Shown piece by piece: positions 1-8,658 of a DNA stretch of 64,000 nt. The DNA lies in contig JAFRAS010000005.1 in assembly GCA_017405265.1 (NCBI GenBank), positions 40,927 to 104,926 of the forward strand, written 5' to 3'. The translations under genes were made by a program, and so were the position numbers. The notes beneath the pieces were generated by a model, which worked only from the letters and a program-made list of their open reading frames with translations, was not told where the DNA came from and did not search any database. The number at the start of each line of letters is the position of its first letter. Position 1 is the first letter of the stretch. The DNA comes from Candidatus Saccharimonadota bacterium. Lineage in GTDB: Bacteria; Patescibacteriota; Saccharimonadia; Saccharimonadales; Saccharimonadaceae.

Positions 1-1
1 T

Positions 2-1093
2 TCCGCCGGCATTGATTGTTATTCCGGCCACGCCTACTTCATTTCTCCGCACGAAATCTCCATTGCTCTCTCCGAAAAGACCGAAACCGGCGAATTCGCC
101 GAAAAACGCCTGACTGCGAATCGTTTCCTGGTCGCGACCGGCTCGCTCCCGAGCGACGGCGGCGTCGCCGGGATCGACAAAGTCCGCTGCTACACCCCCG
201 CCGAAGCCATGCGCCTTCGCCGACTCCCCGAAGCCATTTTCATCGTCGGTGCCGGCCCGACTGGCGTCGAGCTCGCGGAACACTTCGCTTCTCTCGGCTC
301 CACCGTCTTAATCGCCGACCTCTCGAGCCGCATTCTCCCCCGCGAAGACGCCGAAGTCGCCGAAGTCATGACCGCCTACCTCTCCGAAAAATTCGGCGTA
401 AAAGTCCTGACCTCTTCCCGCGTCATCGGCGTGAGTAAAGACGGCGACAATAAGCGTGTCCATTTTGTCAACGAAACAAAAGAACACTCCACCGCCGTCC
501 AGGCCGTCATTCTCGCCACCGGTGCAAAACCGAACACCAACCTCACCCTCGAAAACGCCGAAGTTGAAGTCCTAAAATCCGGCGGCGTGAAAGTCGACAA
601 ATTCCTCACGACCACCTCCCGCCACATCTTTGCCGCTGGCGACGTCATCTCTGGTCACTGTTCGCCCGAACGCGCCGTCTTCGAAGGTGCCGCCGTCGTC
701 AAAAATTTCAGTAAACGCACCGCGGTCGCCCTCCCGAAAGAAGAACGCTTCACCTTCATCAACACCGACCCCGAAATCGTCTCCCTCGGCAAGACCGAAG
801 ACGAATGCGCCGTCTCTGGTCTCGCCTTCAAAAAATCTTTCCTTCCGCTCTCCGCCGTCTCCGCCGCAAATACGCGCGATTTTGAAGTCGGCTTCATCAA
901 GCTCCTCGCCGACAAACAGGGCGCCATCATCGGCGCGACCCTGATTTGTCCCCACGCCTCGCTCATCGCTCCGGAAATTTCCCTCGCCATCGAAAAACGT
1001 CTCCAGGCTCGCGACCTCGCCTCGACACCTCACTTTTCTTCCACCTTCGCCGAACTTGTCCGTCTTGCCGCTCGCGACCTCGCCGTCGACTAA
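2..1093 (+). CDS. FAD/NAD(P)-dependent disulfide oxidoreductase, 5' truncated
   Basis: This is a class I pyridine nucleotide-disulfide oxidoreductase (dihydrolipoamide dehydrogenase / mercuric reductase-like). The frame is open from the window edge, so the N-terminal FAD motif and redox-Cys pair lie outside. Visible parts are a VATGS segment that closes the first FAD domain, an NAD(P)-binding VGAGPTGVELAEH motif, the AAGD motif of the second FAD contact, and a C-terminal dimerisation domain. The family moves electrons between NAD(P)H and a disulfide or metal. The substrate cannot be named without the N-terminus. It converges on mnmA, whose stop lies immediately downstream. Confidence 0.85.
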   Translation, partial: SAGIDCYSGHAYFISPHEISIALSEKTETGEFAEKRLTANRFLVATGSLPSDGGVAGIDKVRCYTPAEAMRLRRLPEAIFIVGAGPTGVELAEHFASLGSTVLIADLSSRILPREDAEVAEVMTAYLSEKFGVKVLTSSRVIGVSKDGDNKRVHFVNETKEHSTAVQAVILATGAKPNTNLTLENAEVEVLKSGGVKVDKFLTTTSRHIFAAGDVISGHCSPERAVFEGAAVVKNFSKRTAVALPKEERFTFINTDPEIVSLGKTEDECAVSGLAFKKSFLPLSAVSAANTRDFEVGFIKLLADKQGAIIGATLICPHASLIAPEISLAIEKRLQARDLASTPHFSSTFAELVRLAARDLAVD

Positions 1094-2116
1094 TTACTCA
1101 ATAATCCCGCCGCCGAGGCAAAGTTTTCCGTCGTAGAGCACGGCGGATTGCCCCGCGGCCGGGCGCCGAATCGGCTCTTTAAAATAAAGACAACTATTTT
1201 CGAATTTCGCCGAGATAAGCTCCGCGCGGTGGCGCATCCTGACCTCCACATTCTCGGGAATCTCCTCGCGCGCGAGTAAATTAGACAACCGAACTTCCTT
1301 AGTCCAAAGCCCCTCATGGTTCAGATTTTTCGAAACATAAACGATATTCTTCTCGAGGTCTTTATTCACGACATAATACGGCAACCCCCCGCCGACATAA
1401 AGCCCATGCCTCTGCCCCAGGGTATAAAAAATCGCACCATCGTGCGCCCCGAGCACTTCACCCGTCTCTTTCTCAACAATTTCGCCTGGCCTCGCGTCGA
1501 TATATTCGCGCAAAAATTCCTTCATTCCGACCTCGCCCACGAAACAAACCCCCATTGACTCCTTCTTATAAGCATTCAAAAACCCATTTTTCGCGGCAAT
1601 TTCTTTCACTTCCGGCTTCAACAACTCCGCCAACGGAAAGAGCGTCCGAGACAGCGCCTCTTCGGACATTCGGTAAAGAAAATAAGTCTGGTCCTTGTTC
1701 TCGTCCTTTGCGCGGTAAAGATGCCCATTTTCGCTCTTCGCGTAATGCCCAGTCGCAATAAAATCCGCCCCCGCCTCTCGCGCCCTCTCATAAAACAGCT
1801 TAAACTTAATCAACTCATTACACACCACATCCGGATTCGGCGTCCGCCCCGCCTTAAACTCCGCGAGCATATAATCCACCACCTGCTCCTTATATTCCTT
1901 CTCAAAGTCCATCACGAAAAAGTCAATGTTAAGCTTCACCGCCACCCGTTTCGCGTCCGCCAGGTCCTCCGCCCAAGGACAGTGCGCGCCTGGCAAGTCT
2001 TTCGACCAGTTTTTCATATACACCCCGACGACTTTATACCCCTGTTCCTTCAAAAGCAGCGCCGAAACCGACGAATCCACCCCGCCCGACATCCCAAGAT
2101 ACACCGTTTTATCCAT
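1094..2116 (-). CDS. mnmA: tRNA-specific 2-thiouridylase MnmA
   Basis: MnmA thiolates U34 of tRNA-Lys, tRNA-Glu and tRNA-Gln in the cytoplasm, using sulfur relayed from a cysteine desulfurase. The protein is 340 aa, near family length. The ATP-pyrophosphatase loop SGGVDSS is at residues 10-16. The catalytic cysteine pair is C99 (NPDVVCN) and C191 (GVCFVG). I chose the ATG at 2116, which places the P-loop near the N-terminus and overlaps the upstream cysteine desulfurase by 8 nt. A start at 2128 is possible. Translational coupling to its sulfur donor fits the pathway. Confidence 0.95.
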   Translation of the reverse strand: MDKTVYLGMSGGVDSSVSALLLKEQGYKVVGVYMKNWSKDLPGAHCPWAEDLADAKRVAVKLNIDFFVMDFEKEYKEQVVDYMLAEFKAGRTPNPDVVCNELIKFKLFYERAREAGADFIATGHYAKSENGHLYRAKDENKDQTYFLYRMSEEALSRTLFPLAELLKPEVKEIAAKNGFLNAYKKESMGVCFVGEVGMKEFLREYIDARPGEIVEKETGEVLGAHDGAIFYTLGQRHGLYVGGGLPYYVVNKDLEKNIVYVSKNLNHEGLWTKEVRLSNLLAREEIPENVEVRMRHRAELISAKFENSCLYFKEPIRRPAAGQSAVLYDGKLCLGGGIIE

Positions 2117-3284
2117 AAATCCTCTCATGTTCCTCGTTTACGGCCGCGTTTATTAGCTCCGCCGCGCGAAGAATCTCCTCTTTAGTATTCGTCGCCCCGA
2201 GCGAAATCCGAAGCGACCCAGCAATTTCCTTATCCGAAAGCCCAATCGCCGTGAGCGTCCTCGATTTTTCGCCTTTCCTGGCCGCGCAAGCCGCGCCGGT
2301 CGAGATGAGAACGCCATTCTCCTCGAGTTTATAAATCAGCCTCTCCGCGTCCAACCCCGGGTAAGAAATCGGTAAAAAGTTGACAAGTCTCGTTTTATTA
2401 TTTCCGAGAAACTGCGGCGCGATTCGGTTTTCGGCTAATTTCTGGGCGAGAAGCGTCGTGAGTTCGGCATATTTTTTTCGCGCCGAAAAAAGATGTTCCT
2501 TCGCCTCCACCGCTGCCGTCGCGAACCCGATAAGAAGTGGCACATTTTCCGTCCCTGACCTCAAGTTATTTTCCTGTCCGCCCCCGCGCACTACCGGCTT
2601 CAACTTTTTCATCGCCTCTGGCGTCGCGAACAGTGCTCCGACCCCTTTCGGCCCATAAATCTTCGCCGAATTCAACGTCATCATGTCCACCCCGAGCCGC
2701 GCCACCGAAACGTCGATGAGTGTCAGCGCCTGCGACGCATCGCTATGCAAAAAAATCGGAAGATTATTTCCAATTTTCGCCCGCTTGAGCCTCTCCTCGC
2801 GAATTATCTCCGCAATTTCCGCCATCGGTTGAATCGTTCCAATCTCATTATTCGCAAGCGAAATCGAAACGAGCGAAACTCTGTCACTCAATTTTGCGCG
2901 AAAATCCTCGAGTAAAATCACTCCATTCTTATCAACTTTAATTTCCTCAAAATCGCACTGCCCGGCCGGCGCCCGCACTGCGTCGTGCTCCGTCGAAAGA
3001 ATCAGCACCCTCGTCCCCTCCGGCACCAGCGTAAACGCGAGGTTATTCGCCTCGGTTGCCCCCGAACACACCACGAGATCCGCCGCTTTCGCCCCAATGC
3101 TCTGCGCGAGCCGCGCTTTCGCCGCCTCATATTCGTCGCGCACCTCTTTCGCCGGCCAATACGGCGCCGACGGATTATAATATTTCTCCGAAAAATACGG
3201 CATCATCGCCGAAAGTGCCGACTGACAAACCGGCGTCGCCGCCGCAAAATCGAGATTAATCGCCGGCGTTCTCTTCGCTTCCAT
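2109..3284 (-). CDS. Cysteine desulfurase (NifS/IscS class V aminotransferase)
   Basis: This PLP enzyme converts cysteine to alanine and an enzyme-bound persulfide, and here probably supplies sulfur to the overlapping mnmA. With the start at 3284 it is 391 aa. H100 sits in STEHDAV, the PLP lysine is K208 in NSAKIYGPKG, and the persulfide cysteine is C333 in GAACAA. The His that usually precedes the PLP lysine is Ala207 here, which is unusual. The start is set by GAGGAG about 10 nt upstream. Translation from the further-upstream codon at 3371 would add a basic tail encoded inside the preceding gene. It overlaps that gene by 29 nt. Confidence 0.92.
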   Translation of the reverse strand: MEAKRTPAINLDFAAATPVCQSALSAMMPYFSEKYYNPSAPYWPAKEVRDEYEAAKARLAQSIGAKAADLVVCSGATEANNLAFTLVPEGTRVLILSTEHDAVRAPAGQCDFEEIKVDKNGVILLEDFRAKLSDRVSLVSISLANNEIGTIQPMAEIAEIIREERLKRAKIGNNLPIFLHSDASQALTLIDVSVARLGVDMMTLNSAKIYGPKGVGALFATPEAMKKLKPVVRGGGQENNLRSGTENVPLLIGFATAAVEAKEHLFSARKKYAELTTLLAQKLAENRIAPQFLGNNKTRLVNFLPISYPGLDAERLIYKLEENGVLISTGAACAARKGEKSRTLTAIGLSDKEIAGSLRISLGATNTKEEILRAAELINAAVNEEHERIYG

Positions 3285-3738
3285 TTTTGGGCGTCTCCTC
3301 GGTCGCTTTCTCGGCGTTTTCGGTCTTATTTTCTGCATTTTTCCGCACAAACGTTGCAGCCCTCGACTCATCCTCGGGGTTCGTAATCGTGAAAGTCAAC
3401 TTTTCGCGGTCGGTCTTGATGTCGAGCACATCCGTCACCTCCGAGTACCACGTCGTCTTAACCGTCAGCGTCTTATCTTTCTCAACTTTCCAGGTCATAT
3501 CATACGTCTCCGCCCCGTCCCCCGACGTAATTTTTCCCTTCCCGCCGTCCTGAAACTCCCAAATCACATTCACATTGTCGCTCCTCGCCCACGGCGATTC
3601 ATACACCAAAAAGTCCGCCACCGACATATTCATCACGGAAATATTACGCTTAATAATAAATTCAGTCAATTTAATCGCGCCGAACACAATCCCCGCCGCG
3701 ACCACGAGACCGATAACAATTTTCAAAGGCTTCTTCAT
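3256..3738 (-). CDS. Membrane-anchored lipocalin-like hypothetical protein
   Basis: The protein is 160 aa. Residues about 5-25 form one transmembrane helix or uncleaved signal anchor, followed by a beta-rich domain (WEFQDGGKGKIT, TYDMTWKV, LTFTITNPE) that resembles small extracytoplasmic lipocalin-like domains. A low-complexity Glu/Asn/Lys tail ends the protein. A TATAAT at 3745-3750 lies six bases before the ATG, so the mRNA is probably leaderless. The function is unknown. It is co-directional with the cysteine desulfurase and overlaps it, which suggests one transcript. Confidence 0.7.
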   Translation of the reverse strand: MKKPLKIVIGLVVAAGIVFGAIKLTEFIIKRNISVMNMSVADFLVYESPWARSDNVNVIWEFQDGGKGKITSGDGAETYDMTWKVEKDKTLTVKTTWYSEVTDVLDIKTDREKLTFTITNPEDESRAATFVRKNAENKTENAEKATEETPKNGSEENAGD

Positions 3739-3755
3739 AATGGTATTATACCATA

Positions 3756-4241
3756 TTATATATGCTTTATTTGCACCATTGCCGGCCGAATCACCTCGCC
3801 TTCGTACTTATACCCCGGCCGAAGCGTCGCCTTCACCACCTCTTTCTCTCCCTCGCCCTCCTCGACCGACACCGCCTCGTGCAACTTCGGGTCGAACGCT
3901 GTCCCCTCCGTGCTTTCAATTTTTTCCACCCCGACCTCGAGAAGCGCCTTTTCATAAGATTTCTTTAGCGGTTCGAGCTCTTTTTGATAGTTTAAAAACG
4001 CCAGTTCAAAGTTATCGAGAAGCGGCAACAATTTCTCCACCGTCCCAAATTTCGCAAAATCCGCCGCCTGTTTTTTCTGCACGTCCACAGTTTTCCGAAA
4101 ATTCTCAAAATCCGCCCGCGTTCTCTGTAAATCGGAGGTCAATTCCGCGATTTTCGCGTCTTTTTCATCAAATTCCGCCCCGAATTCCTCGGAGTTTTCC
4201 ACAGACTTTTCCACAGGTTTTTCCACAGGTTTCTTGCTCAT
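3756..4241 (-). CDS. grpE: Nucleotide exchange factor GrpE
   Basis: GrpE releases ADP from DnaK in the cytoplasmic Hsp70 cycle. The 161-aa protein has the usual acidic, Lys/Glu-rich N-terminal tail, a long coiled coil (about residues 25-75), the dimerisation segment with LLPLLDNFELAF, and the beta domain with FDPKLHEAVSV and GYKYEGEVIRPAMVQI. It lies 10 nt downstream of hrcA in the same direction and so should be under the same heat-shock operator. dnaK and dnaJ are not in the window. Confidence 0.95.
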   Translation of the reverse strand: MSKKPVEKPVEKSVENSEEFGAEFDEKDAKIAELTSDLQRTRADFENFRKTVDVQKKQAADFAKFGTVEKLLPLLDNFELAFLNYQKELEPLKKSYEKALLEVGVEKIESTEGTAFDPKLHEAVSVEEGEGEKEVVKATLRPGYKYEGEVIRPAMVQIKHI

Positions 4242-4251
4242 TTTACTCCTT

Positions 4252-4998
4252 TCATAAAGTTCTTTCTAGCATCTCGCCGGCTTGCCGAACCAACGCCATT
4301 ACGCGCGAATAATTTTGCCTCGTCGGCCCGAGCACTCCGATATAACTCTTGTCCGAAAACGGCGACCGAAACTTCGAAATAATCAGCGACACCTCCGACG
4401 ACCGCCCAATCGGATTTTCCCGCCCGATGAAGATATTGAGTGGCTCCCCTGGCGCCGCCTCTCTGAGCCACGGCTCAAGATTGTCGAGCAACTTCGCCAC
4501 CGACCGAATTCTCTCCGGGTTCAAAAACTCCGGCTGCGAAAACAGCGACGAAATCCCCGAAAGATACAACTGTCCCCCAATCGTCGCGAGCCCGAGATTT
4601 CCCGTGAGCTCCACCAGCGAATTCACCGCCCCCCGAATCGCCTCCTCCGCGAGCGTCTGGGAATTTACCCTGACCTCAATCGCGTGCGTCGCCCGCGAAA
4701 GCCGCGTGTCCCGCTCCTCCTCCTCAATCCTCCGTTCGTCATTCTCGACCAGGGAATTAACATAATACCGATACCCCGCATCCGTCGGAATCCGCCCCGC
4801 CGACGTGTGCGGTTGCGCGATCAGCCCCAGCCTCTCGAGCCTCGCCATTTCCGCCCGAATCGTCGCCGACGACACGTCGAACAACTTCGCCAGCGTCACC
4901 GATCCCACCGGCGCCGCCATCTCCGCGTACTCCTCAATAATCGCGTTCAAGATATCTTCCTGGCGCTCAGTCAAAAACGGCATATTATTCTCTTTCAT
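4252..4998 (-). CDS. hrcA: Heat-inducible transcription repressor HrcA
   Basis: HrcA binds CIRCE operators and represses chaperone genes until heat shock. The N-terminal winged helix (TERQEDILNAIIEEYAEMAAPVGS, VSSATIRAEMARLERLGLI) and the SAGRIPTDAGYRYYV signature are clear. The rest is the GAF-like HrcA domain ending in IGVLGPTRQNYSRVM. The length is about 249 aa, shorter than the usual ~340. The start at 4998 would place ATG at +1 of the promoter. The alternative start at 4983 (MPFLTERQ) has a weak AAAGAGA in front. It heads an hrcA-grpE unit and is autoregulated through the adjacent operator. Confidence 0.93.
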   Translation of the reverse strand: MKENNMPFLTERQEDILNAIIEEYAEMAAPVGSVTLAKLFDVSSATIRAEMARLERLGLIAQPHTSAGRIPTDAGYRYYVNSLVENDERRIEEEERDTRLSRATHAIEVRVNSQTLAEEAIRGAVNSLVELTGNLGLATIGGQLYLSGISSLFSQPEFLNPERIRSVAKLLDNLEPWLREAAPGEPLNIFIGRENPIGRSSEVSLIISKFRSPFSDKSYIGVLGPTRQNYSRVMALVRQAGEMLERTL

Positions 4999-5042
4999 AC
5001 CCCCATTATACGCCATTAGCACTCAAAAAGCAAGACTGCTAC
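4999..5042 (-). promoter_or_regulatory. CIRCE-like operator overlapping the hrcA-grpE promoter
   Basis: On the plus strand, TTAGCACTC (5016-5024), a 9-nt spacer, then GACTGCTAC (5034-5042). The left arm is a perfect CIRCE half-site and the right arm matches 7 of 9 positions. On the minus strand, TTGCTT (5028-5033) is spaced 17 nt from TATAAT (5005-5010), which is six bases before the hrcA ATG at 4998. HrcA bound here would cover the -35 region and the spacer. The distal arm reaches the stop codon of the phosphoketolase C-half gene. Confidence 0.85.
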
Positions 5043-6250
5043 TACCTGAGCAGCGCGATTTTGTCCTCCCCGTATTCCCTCGCATATTCCGCATTCCCCG
5101 TGAGAATTTTCTCATATTTTTCAATCATGTCCTCTCTGTGTAGCATCCGCGCGACCTCGAGCGCCAGGTGGTACCGCGACGCCTCATTCATTGACAGCAT
5201 TTCAAACGGCGTCGTCGTTGACCCTCTCTCCGTGTACCCGTGCGCCCGAATCCGCTTCCTGTCCGTATAATTCGCCAAAATATCCTTAAACGTCTCGGGA
5301 TATCCGTGAAAATTCGCCACAATCGGTGCTTTTGTCCCGAAATATTCCTCAAACACCGCCTGCTCGAGTCGTTTTTCATGAGTTCCAATCGCGCCATAGC
5401 TCAGCGCCGAAATCCCCACGAACCTGAGCGGCACCCCCACTCCGTCCTCACGCAAGATATCCATAGCATAAAGCGCTTCTCTCGTCGCAATATCCCCCGC
5501 CGCCGTGAACGCCACCCCGCTCTCCCTAATATCTTCCGCGTCTCCCCTGAAATTCCAGTCCGACGCAAACCCGAACACCGACGCCCCGCCGTTCTCGAAC
5601 TGAAAATCCGCGTGCTTCGAATCAATCCACCTCGGCTCCGGATTTTTGTCAAAGGTCAAGAGATTCACCGCGTCCCGCGACTCCATCATAAACGAAAACG
5701 CGCTCTCCGCCGCCACGTCATCCACCGGGAACAGACAATTCACTTTCCCGCCCGGAATAGAAAGCAGGGAAGAAATGAGCAGTGGCGACTGATGCGTAAA
5801 CCCATTATGGTCCTGCCTCCAACAGGTCGAAGTTGAGAGTAAATTCACCGCCGGCCTCTTTTCTCGCCACGCCACCGCCTCAGATTGCCGGATAAACTTG
5901 ACATATTGCGCAATCTGTGATATAATTATAGGATAAAATGCTTCGTAAGAAGTCATCATCGCTTTTTCATTGTTCATAAGATGTCCGACCATCACCGCAA
6001 ATAGCGCATTTTCGGACAATAGCTCCACAATTCTCCCCCGTTCGCTCTCTGGTAAGTCCCACTTTTCAATCGGCAAATTCCAAGCTCTCTCTGACCTCTC
6101 AAAAACCTTGTCCAACCTGTTCGAAGTCGTCTCGTCCGGCGAGAAAAAGTAAAATCTTGGGTCTTTCTCGAGCGTCGCGGCGAGCAACTCACCAATTCTC
6201 TCCGCCGGCGAAAACGCCTCGCGCCCCGGCCTCTCAATACTCTCAATCAT
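5042..6250 (-). CDS. Phosphoketolase, C-terminal half (split gene)
   Basis: This 402-aa protein matches the middle and C-terminal domains of D-xylulose-5-phosphate/fructose-6-phosphate phosphoketolase. FFSPDETTSNRLDKVFE and TSTCWRQDHNGFTHQSP belong to the pyrimidine domain, and GYPETFKDILANYTDR and HGYTERGSTTTPFEM to the C-terminal domain. It must pair with the product of the upstream gene to give a complete thiamine diphosphate enzyme. The ATG at 6250 lies inside the 3' end of that gene (8-nt overlap, ATGATTGA). No domain seems lost. The enzyme yields acetyl phosphate plus glyceraldehyde-3-phosphate or erythrose-4-phosphate. Confidence 0.9.
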   Translation of the reverse strand: MIESIERPGREAFSPAERIGELLAATLEKDPRFYFFSPDETTSNRLDKVFERSERAWNLPIEKWDLPESERGRIVELLSENALFAVMVGHLMNNEKAMMTSYEAFYPIIISQIAQYVKFIRQSEAVAWREKRPAVNLLSTSTCWRQDHNGFTHQSPLLISSLLSIPGGKVNCLFPVDDVAAESAFSFMMESRDAVNLLTFDKNPEPRWIDSKHADFQFENGGASVFGFASDWNFRGDAEDIRESGVAFTAAGDIATREALYAMDILREDGVGVPLRFVGISALSYGAIGTHEKRLEQAVFEEYFGTKAPIVANFHGYPETFKDILANYTDRKRIRAHGYTERGSTTTPFEMLSMNEASRYHLALEVARMLHREDMIEKYEKILTGNAEYAREYGEDKIALLR

Positions 6251-7172
6251 ACAAATCCTCCATCTTGAAATGATACAACGCGAGCCACTTTTCGAGCATC
6301 TTGAGCTCCTTGGGGTCATTTTTCGGATTTTTGAGTGGCACCTGATGCGCGTCTTGGTGGCGTTTCGGGCTCCCGAATCCCTTTTCGCTCTTCAAAATCA
6401 GAAACGGATGTGTCGCTCCTCGCGCTTTTAAGAGCGCCGTCTGAAAGCTCGAAGCCGTATCATCTTGAATAAAAATCGGCATATATCCAAACCCGCGGAA
6501 AAGCGACCCGAGCTCGTGGTCCGACTTCCGCCCATAAATCGTTGGCCCAGAAATTTTGTACCCATTAAGATGCAAAATCGGCCAAACTTTCCCGTTCGCC
6601 GGCCCGCCGAGCAACTTCACGAGATTGAGAGACGCCAGTGCCGTCGCCGTTTCGAGTTCCCCGTCGCCAATCAAAACCGCCACATTTTTCTCCGGATGCC
6701 CGAGCGCCAGCCCGAACGCTGCCCCGAGCGCATATCCGAGCTCCCCGCCTTCCGTAATCACCCCCGGCGTCATCGGCGACGCGTGCGACGGAAACCCGCC
6801 CGGCCACGAAAATTCGCGACAAAGATGCGCCATCCCGTCGTAATCGAGCGTCGCTCTCTCGTCCACCTCGGCAAGTTTCTGGTCGAGAAACAGATTCGCG
6901 TTGAGCGCCGGGAACCCGTGCCCCGGCCCGAGCACAAAATCACTCATCTTAAAATATTCGGAAAAACGCAAATTAGCATAAGCCACATTAATCCCGTGGC
7001 AAGTCCCAAAATGCCCGAGCAACCTCGGCTTCACGTCCCCGAACACGAGCGGTCTCTCGAGCGCAAAATTGTCTTTTAAATAAATCTGCGCCACCGAAAG
7101 ATAATCCGCCACCCGCACCCGTCGCCGGATTTTATCATATTTTTCGCTGATATGCCCACCCGCGTCCGTCAT
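6243..7172 (-). CDS. Phosphoketolase, N-terminal half (split gene)
   Basis: This 309-aa protein corresponds to the N-terminal thiamine-diphosphate/Mg-binding domain of phosphoketolase. Visible motifs are GHFGTCHGINVAYA, GPGHGFPALNANLFLD, GDGELETATAL (Mg/ThDP loop) and LHLNGYKISGPTI. It stops in the usual inter-domain linker, just after EKWLALYHFKMEDLYD, and the next gene starts within its last codons. It overlaps the zinc-ribbon gene upstream by 4 nt. A recent frameshift cannot be excluded, but the position of the break and the start codon in the overlap favour two coupled subunits. Confidence 0.9.
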   Translation of the reverse strand: MTDAGGHISEKYDKIRRRVRVADYLSVAQIYLKDNFALERPLVFGDVKPRLLGHFGTCHGINVAYANLRFSEYFKMSDFVLGPGHGFPALNANLFLDQKLAEVDERATLDYDGMAHLCREFSWPGGFPSHASPMTPGVITEGGELGYALGAAFGLALGHPEKNVAVLIGDGELETATALASLNLVKLLGGPANGKVWPILHLNGYKISGPTIYGRKSDHELGSLFRGFGYMPIFIQDDTASSFQTALLKARGATHPFLILKSEKGFGSPKRHQDAHQVPLKNPKNDPKELKMLEKWLALYHFKMEDLYD

Positions 7173-8653
7173 TTCTTCTCTTTCTTTTCGGCTTCATTCA
7201 TCGTCGCCGCGATGCGCTCCGCCACTTTGTTTAGCCCAGCCGGCGCCTTCGCGTTTCCGCTCGCGCCAATATAATTATTATTCCGCCCGTCAATCGAAGA
7301 CGACCTGAGCCCATGCCGCTTCTCAAAGAACGTATCTTTCGCCTGCATATTTTTCACGGTGTTTTTCGTCTCTGTTTCGTGGCGGTGCCTGGCGTTCGCA
7401 TTGCGATAGCGCGAATAAATTATAGCATAAAACACAAACCCCGCCGCGAGCAAAATGAACCAATATCCCGGCTCGTCATCCTCGTGGTCAGTATAATACG
7501 GATATTGCCGCGGCGTATAAGTCACGATGTAAAGAACCGCAGTAATAATTATAGCAATAATCTCAATAATCGCCGAAACAATAAAAAGCTTCGGTTTATG
7601 AATCGGCACCGACCCCATCGTCTCCTTCGTTCGCCCATTCACCGCGACGTAGTGCAACAACTTCTCCCCGTTGCTCTTCGTCTGCATATAAGAATACAGC
7701 CAGACCGGCAAATACGCCGCATCCCAATTCGACCCCCGAACCGCGCAATCTTGCGCACTCCAATTCACGCCCCGGTCATAAAATTTCAAAGTTTTATTCG
7801 CCGCAAACCGCGACACGTCGAGCGACTCGACTCTTGCGAGCTCAGCGACGTGCTCCACATTCAAATCGCGCTTCTCCGAAGAATATCCGCGAAGCAAATT
7901 CGCGTCCCATTTCACGCAATTTTCCGTATCAAACGGCAACACCGAATCAATAATATTCGTCGTCTTATCCTTCGCCGTCACATTCGCCTTGTCCGCCGAC
8001 GACGACACCGCGAGATCCTCAATCTCAATATCAAAATCCCGCATTACTTTATACGCGTCAGCGTCATACCGCACTTCTCTATTATCACCGCTCCCAACAT
8101 AATATTTTCGCGTCTCATGCTCGCCCACACCTGAAAAATACGCGTGCGCATTCACGTCAACCAAAAGATACGGCAAATACACGCCCATAATATTCTCGGT
8201 CGTGAACTCGCGTCGGAACGCCGGGTGCGCAAAAAACCTGCGCTTCCCGACGAACTCCTCAATTTTTTCTTGCGCCTCCTCTTTTTTCACCGAGAACGGC
8301 AAGATAATGTCCGGCACCGCACCATTCGGCACGGGGTGGTTAAGGGAAAGATAATTTCGGCACCAGTGGCACCGCGCCTGCGCGGAGTCCTTCGTATTAA
8401 TCGCAACTTCCGCGCCACAAGATTCGCACTTTAAAGTGATGATATCTTTCGCGTCCGCCGCAATGTCCGCCGCTCCGGCGGAAACTTTCCGCTCGCGAAG
8501 CTCAGAAATCTTGCCCCCCGCGACTTTCTCGGGCTTGAAAACATTGCGACAAAAGTTACACCGAAGCTCCCCCGCGGTTTTCGTCGGCTCGATGTCCGAC
8601 GAACCGCATTTGGGGCATTTTATCTGTCCGTGCTTTTTCTCCACCTCGGACAT
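7169..8653 (-). CDS. Double zinc-ribbon membrane protein (YdjG-like)
   Basis: The protein is 494 aa. Two TFIIB-like zinc ribbons use C13/C16/C32/C35 and C76/C79/C95/C98. A soluble middle domain and two transmembrane helices follow (about residues 355-380, and near 400-420), then a basic, Gly/Asn-rich cytoplasmic tail. The arrangement resembles Bacillus YdjG, a zinc-ribbon membrane protein that works with the SPFH protein YdjI in membrane-stress (PspA-type) responses. The SPFH gene lies 5 nt upstream and is co-directional, which supports a functional pair. The molecular role is inferred. Confidence 0.7.
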   Translation of the reverse strand: MSEVEKKHGQIKCPKCGSSDIEPTKTAGELRCNFCRNVFKPEKVAGGKISELRERKVSAGAADIAADAKDIITLKCESCGAEVAINTKDSAQARCHWCRNYLSLNHPVPNGAVPDIILPFSVKKEEAQEKIEEFVGKRRFFAHPAFRREFTTENIMGVYLPYLLVDVNAHAYFSGVGEHETRKYYVGSGDNREVRYDADAYKVMRDFDIEIEDLAVSSSADKANVTAKDKTTNIIDSVLPFDTENCVKWDANLLRGYSSEKRDLNVEHVAELARVESLDVSRFAANKTLKFYDRGVNWSAQDCAVRGSNWDAAYLPVWLYSYMQTKSNGEKLLHYVAVNGRTKETMGSVPIHKPKLFIVSAIIEIIAIIITAVLYIVTYTPRQYPYYTDHEDDEPGYWFILLAAGFVFYAIIYSRYRNANARHRHETETKNTVKNMQAKDTFFEKRHGLRSSSIDGRNNNYIGASGNAKAPAGLNKVAERIAATMNEAEKKEKK

Positions 8654-8658
8654 TTTTA

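Noticed and set aside
7313..8134. Long Arg/His/Pro-rich frames opposite real genes, here and at many other loci
   Set aside because: They are antisense shadows of well-supported genes with no promoters, ribosome sites or recognisable domains.
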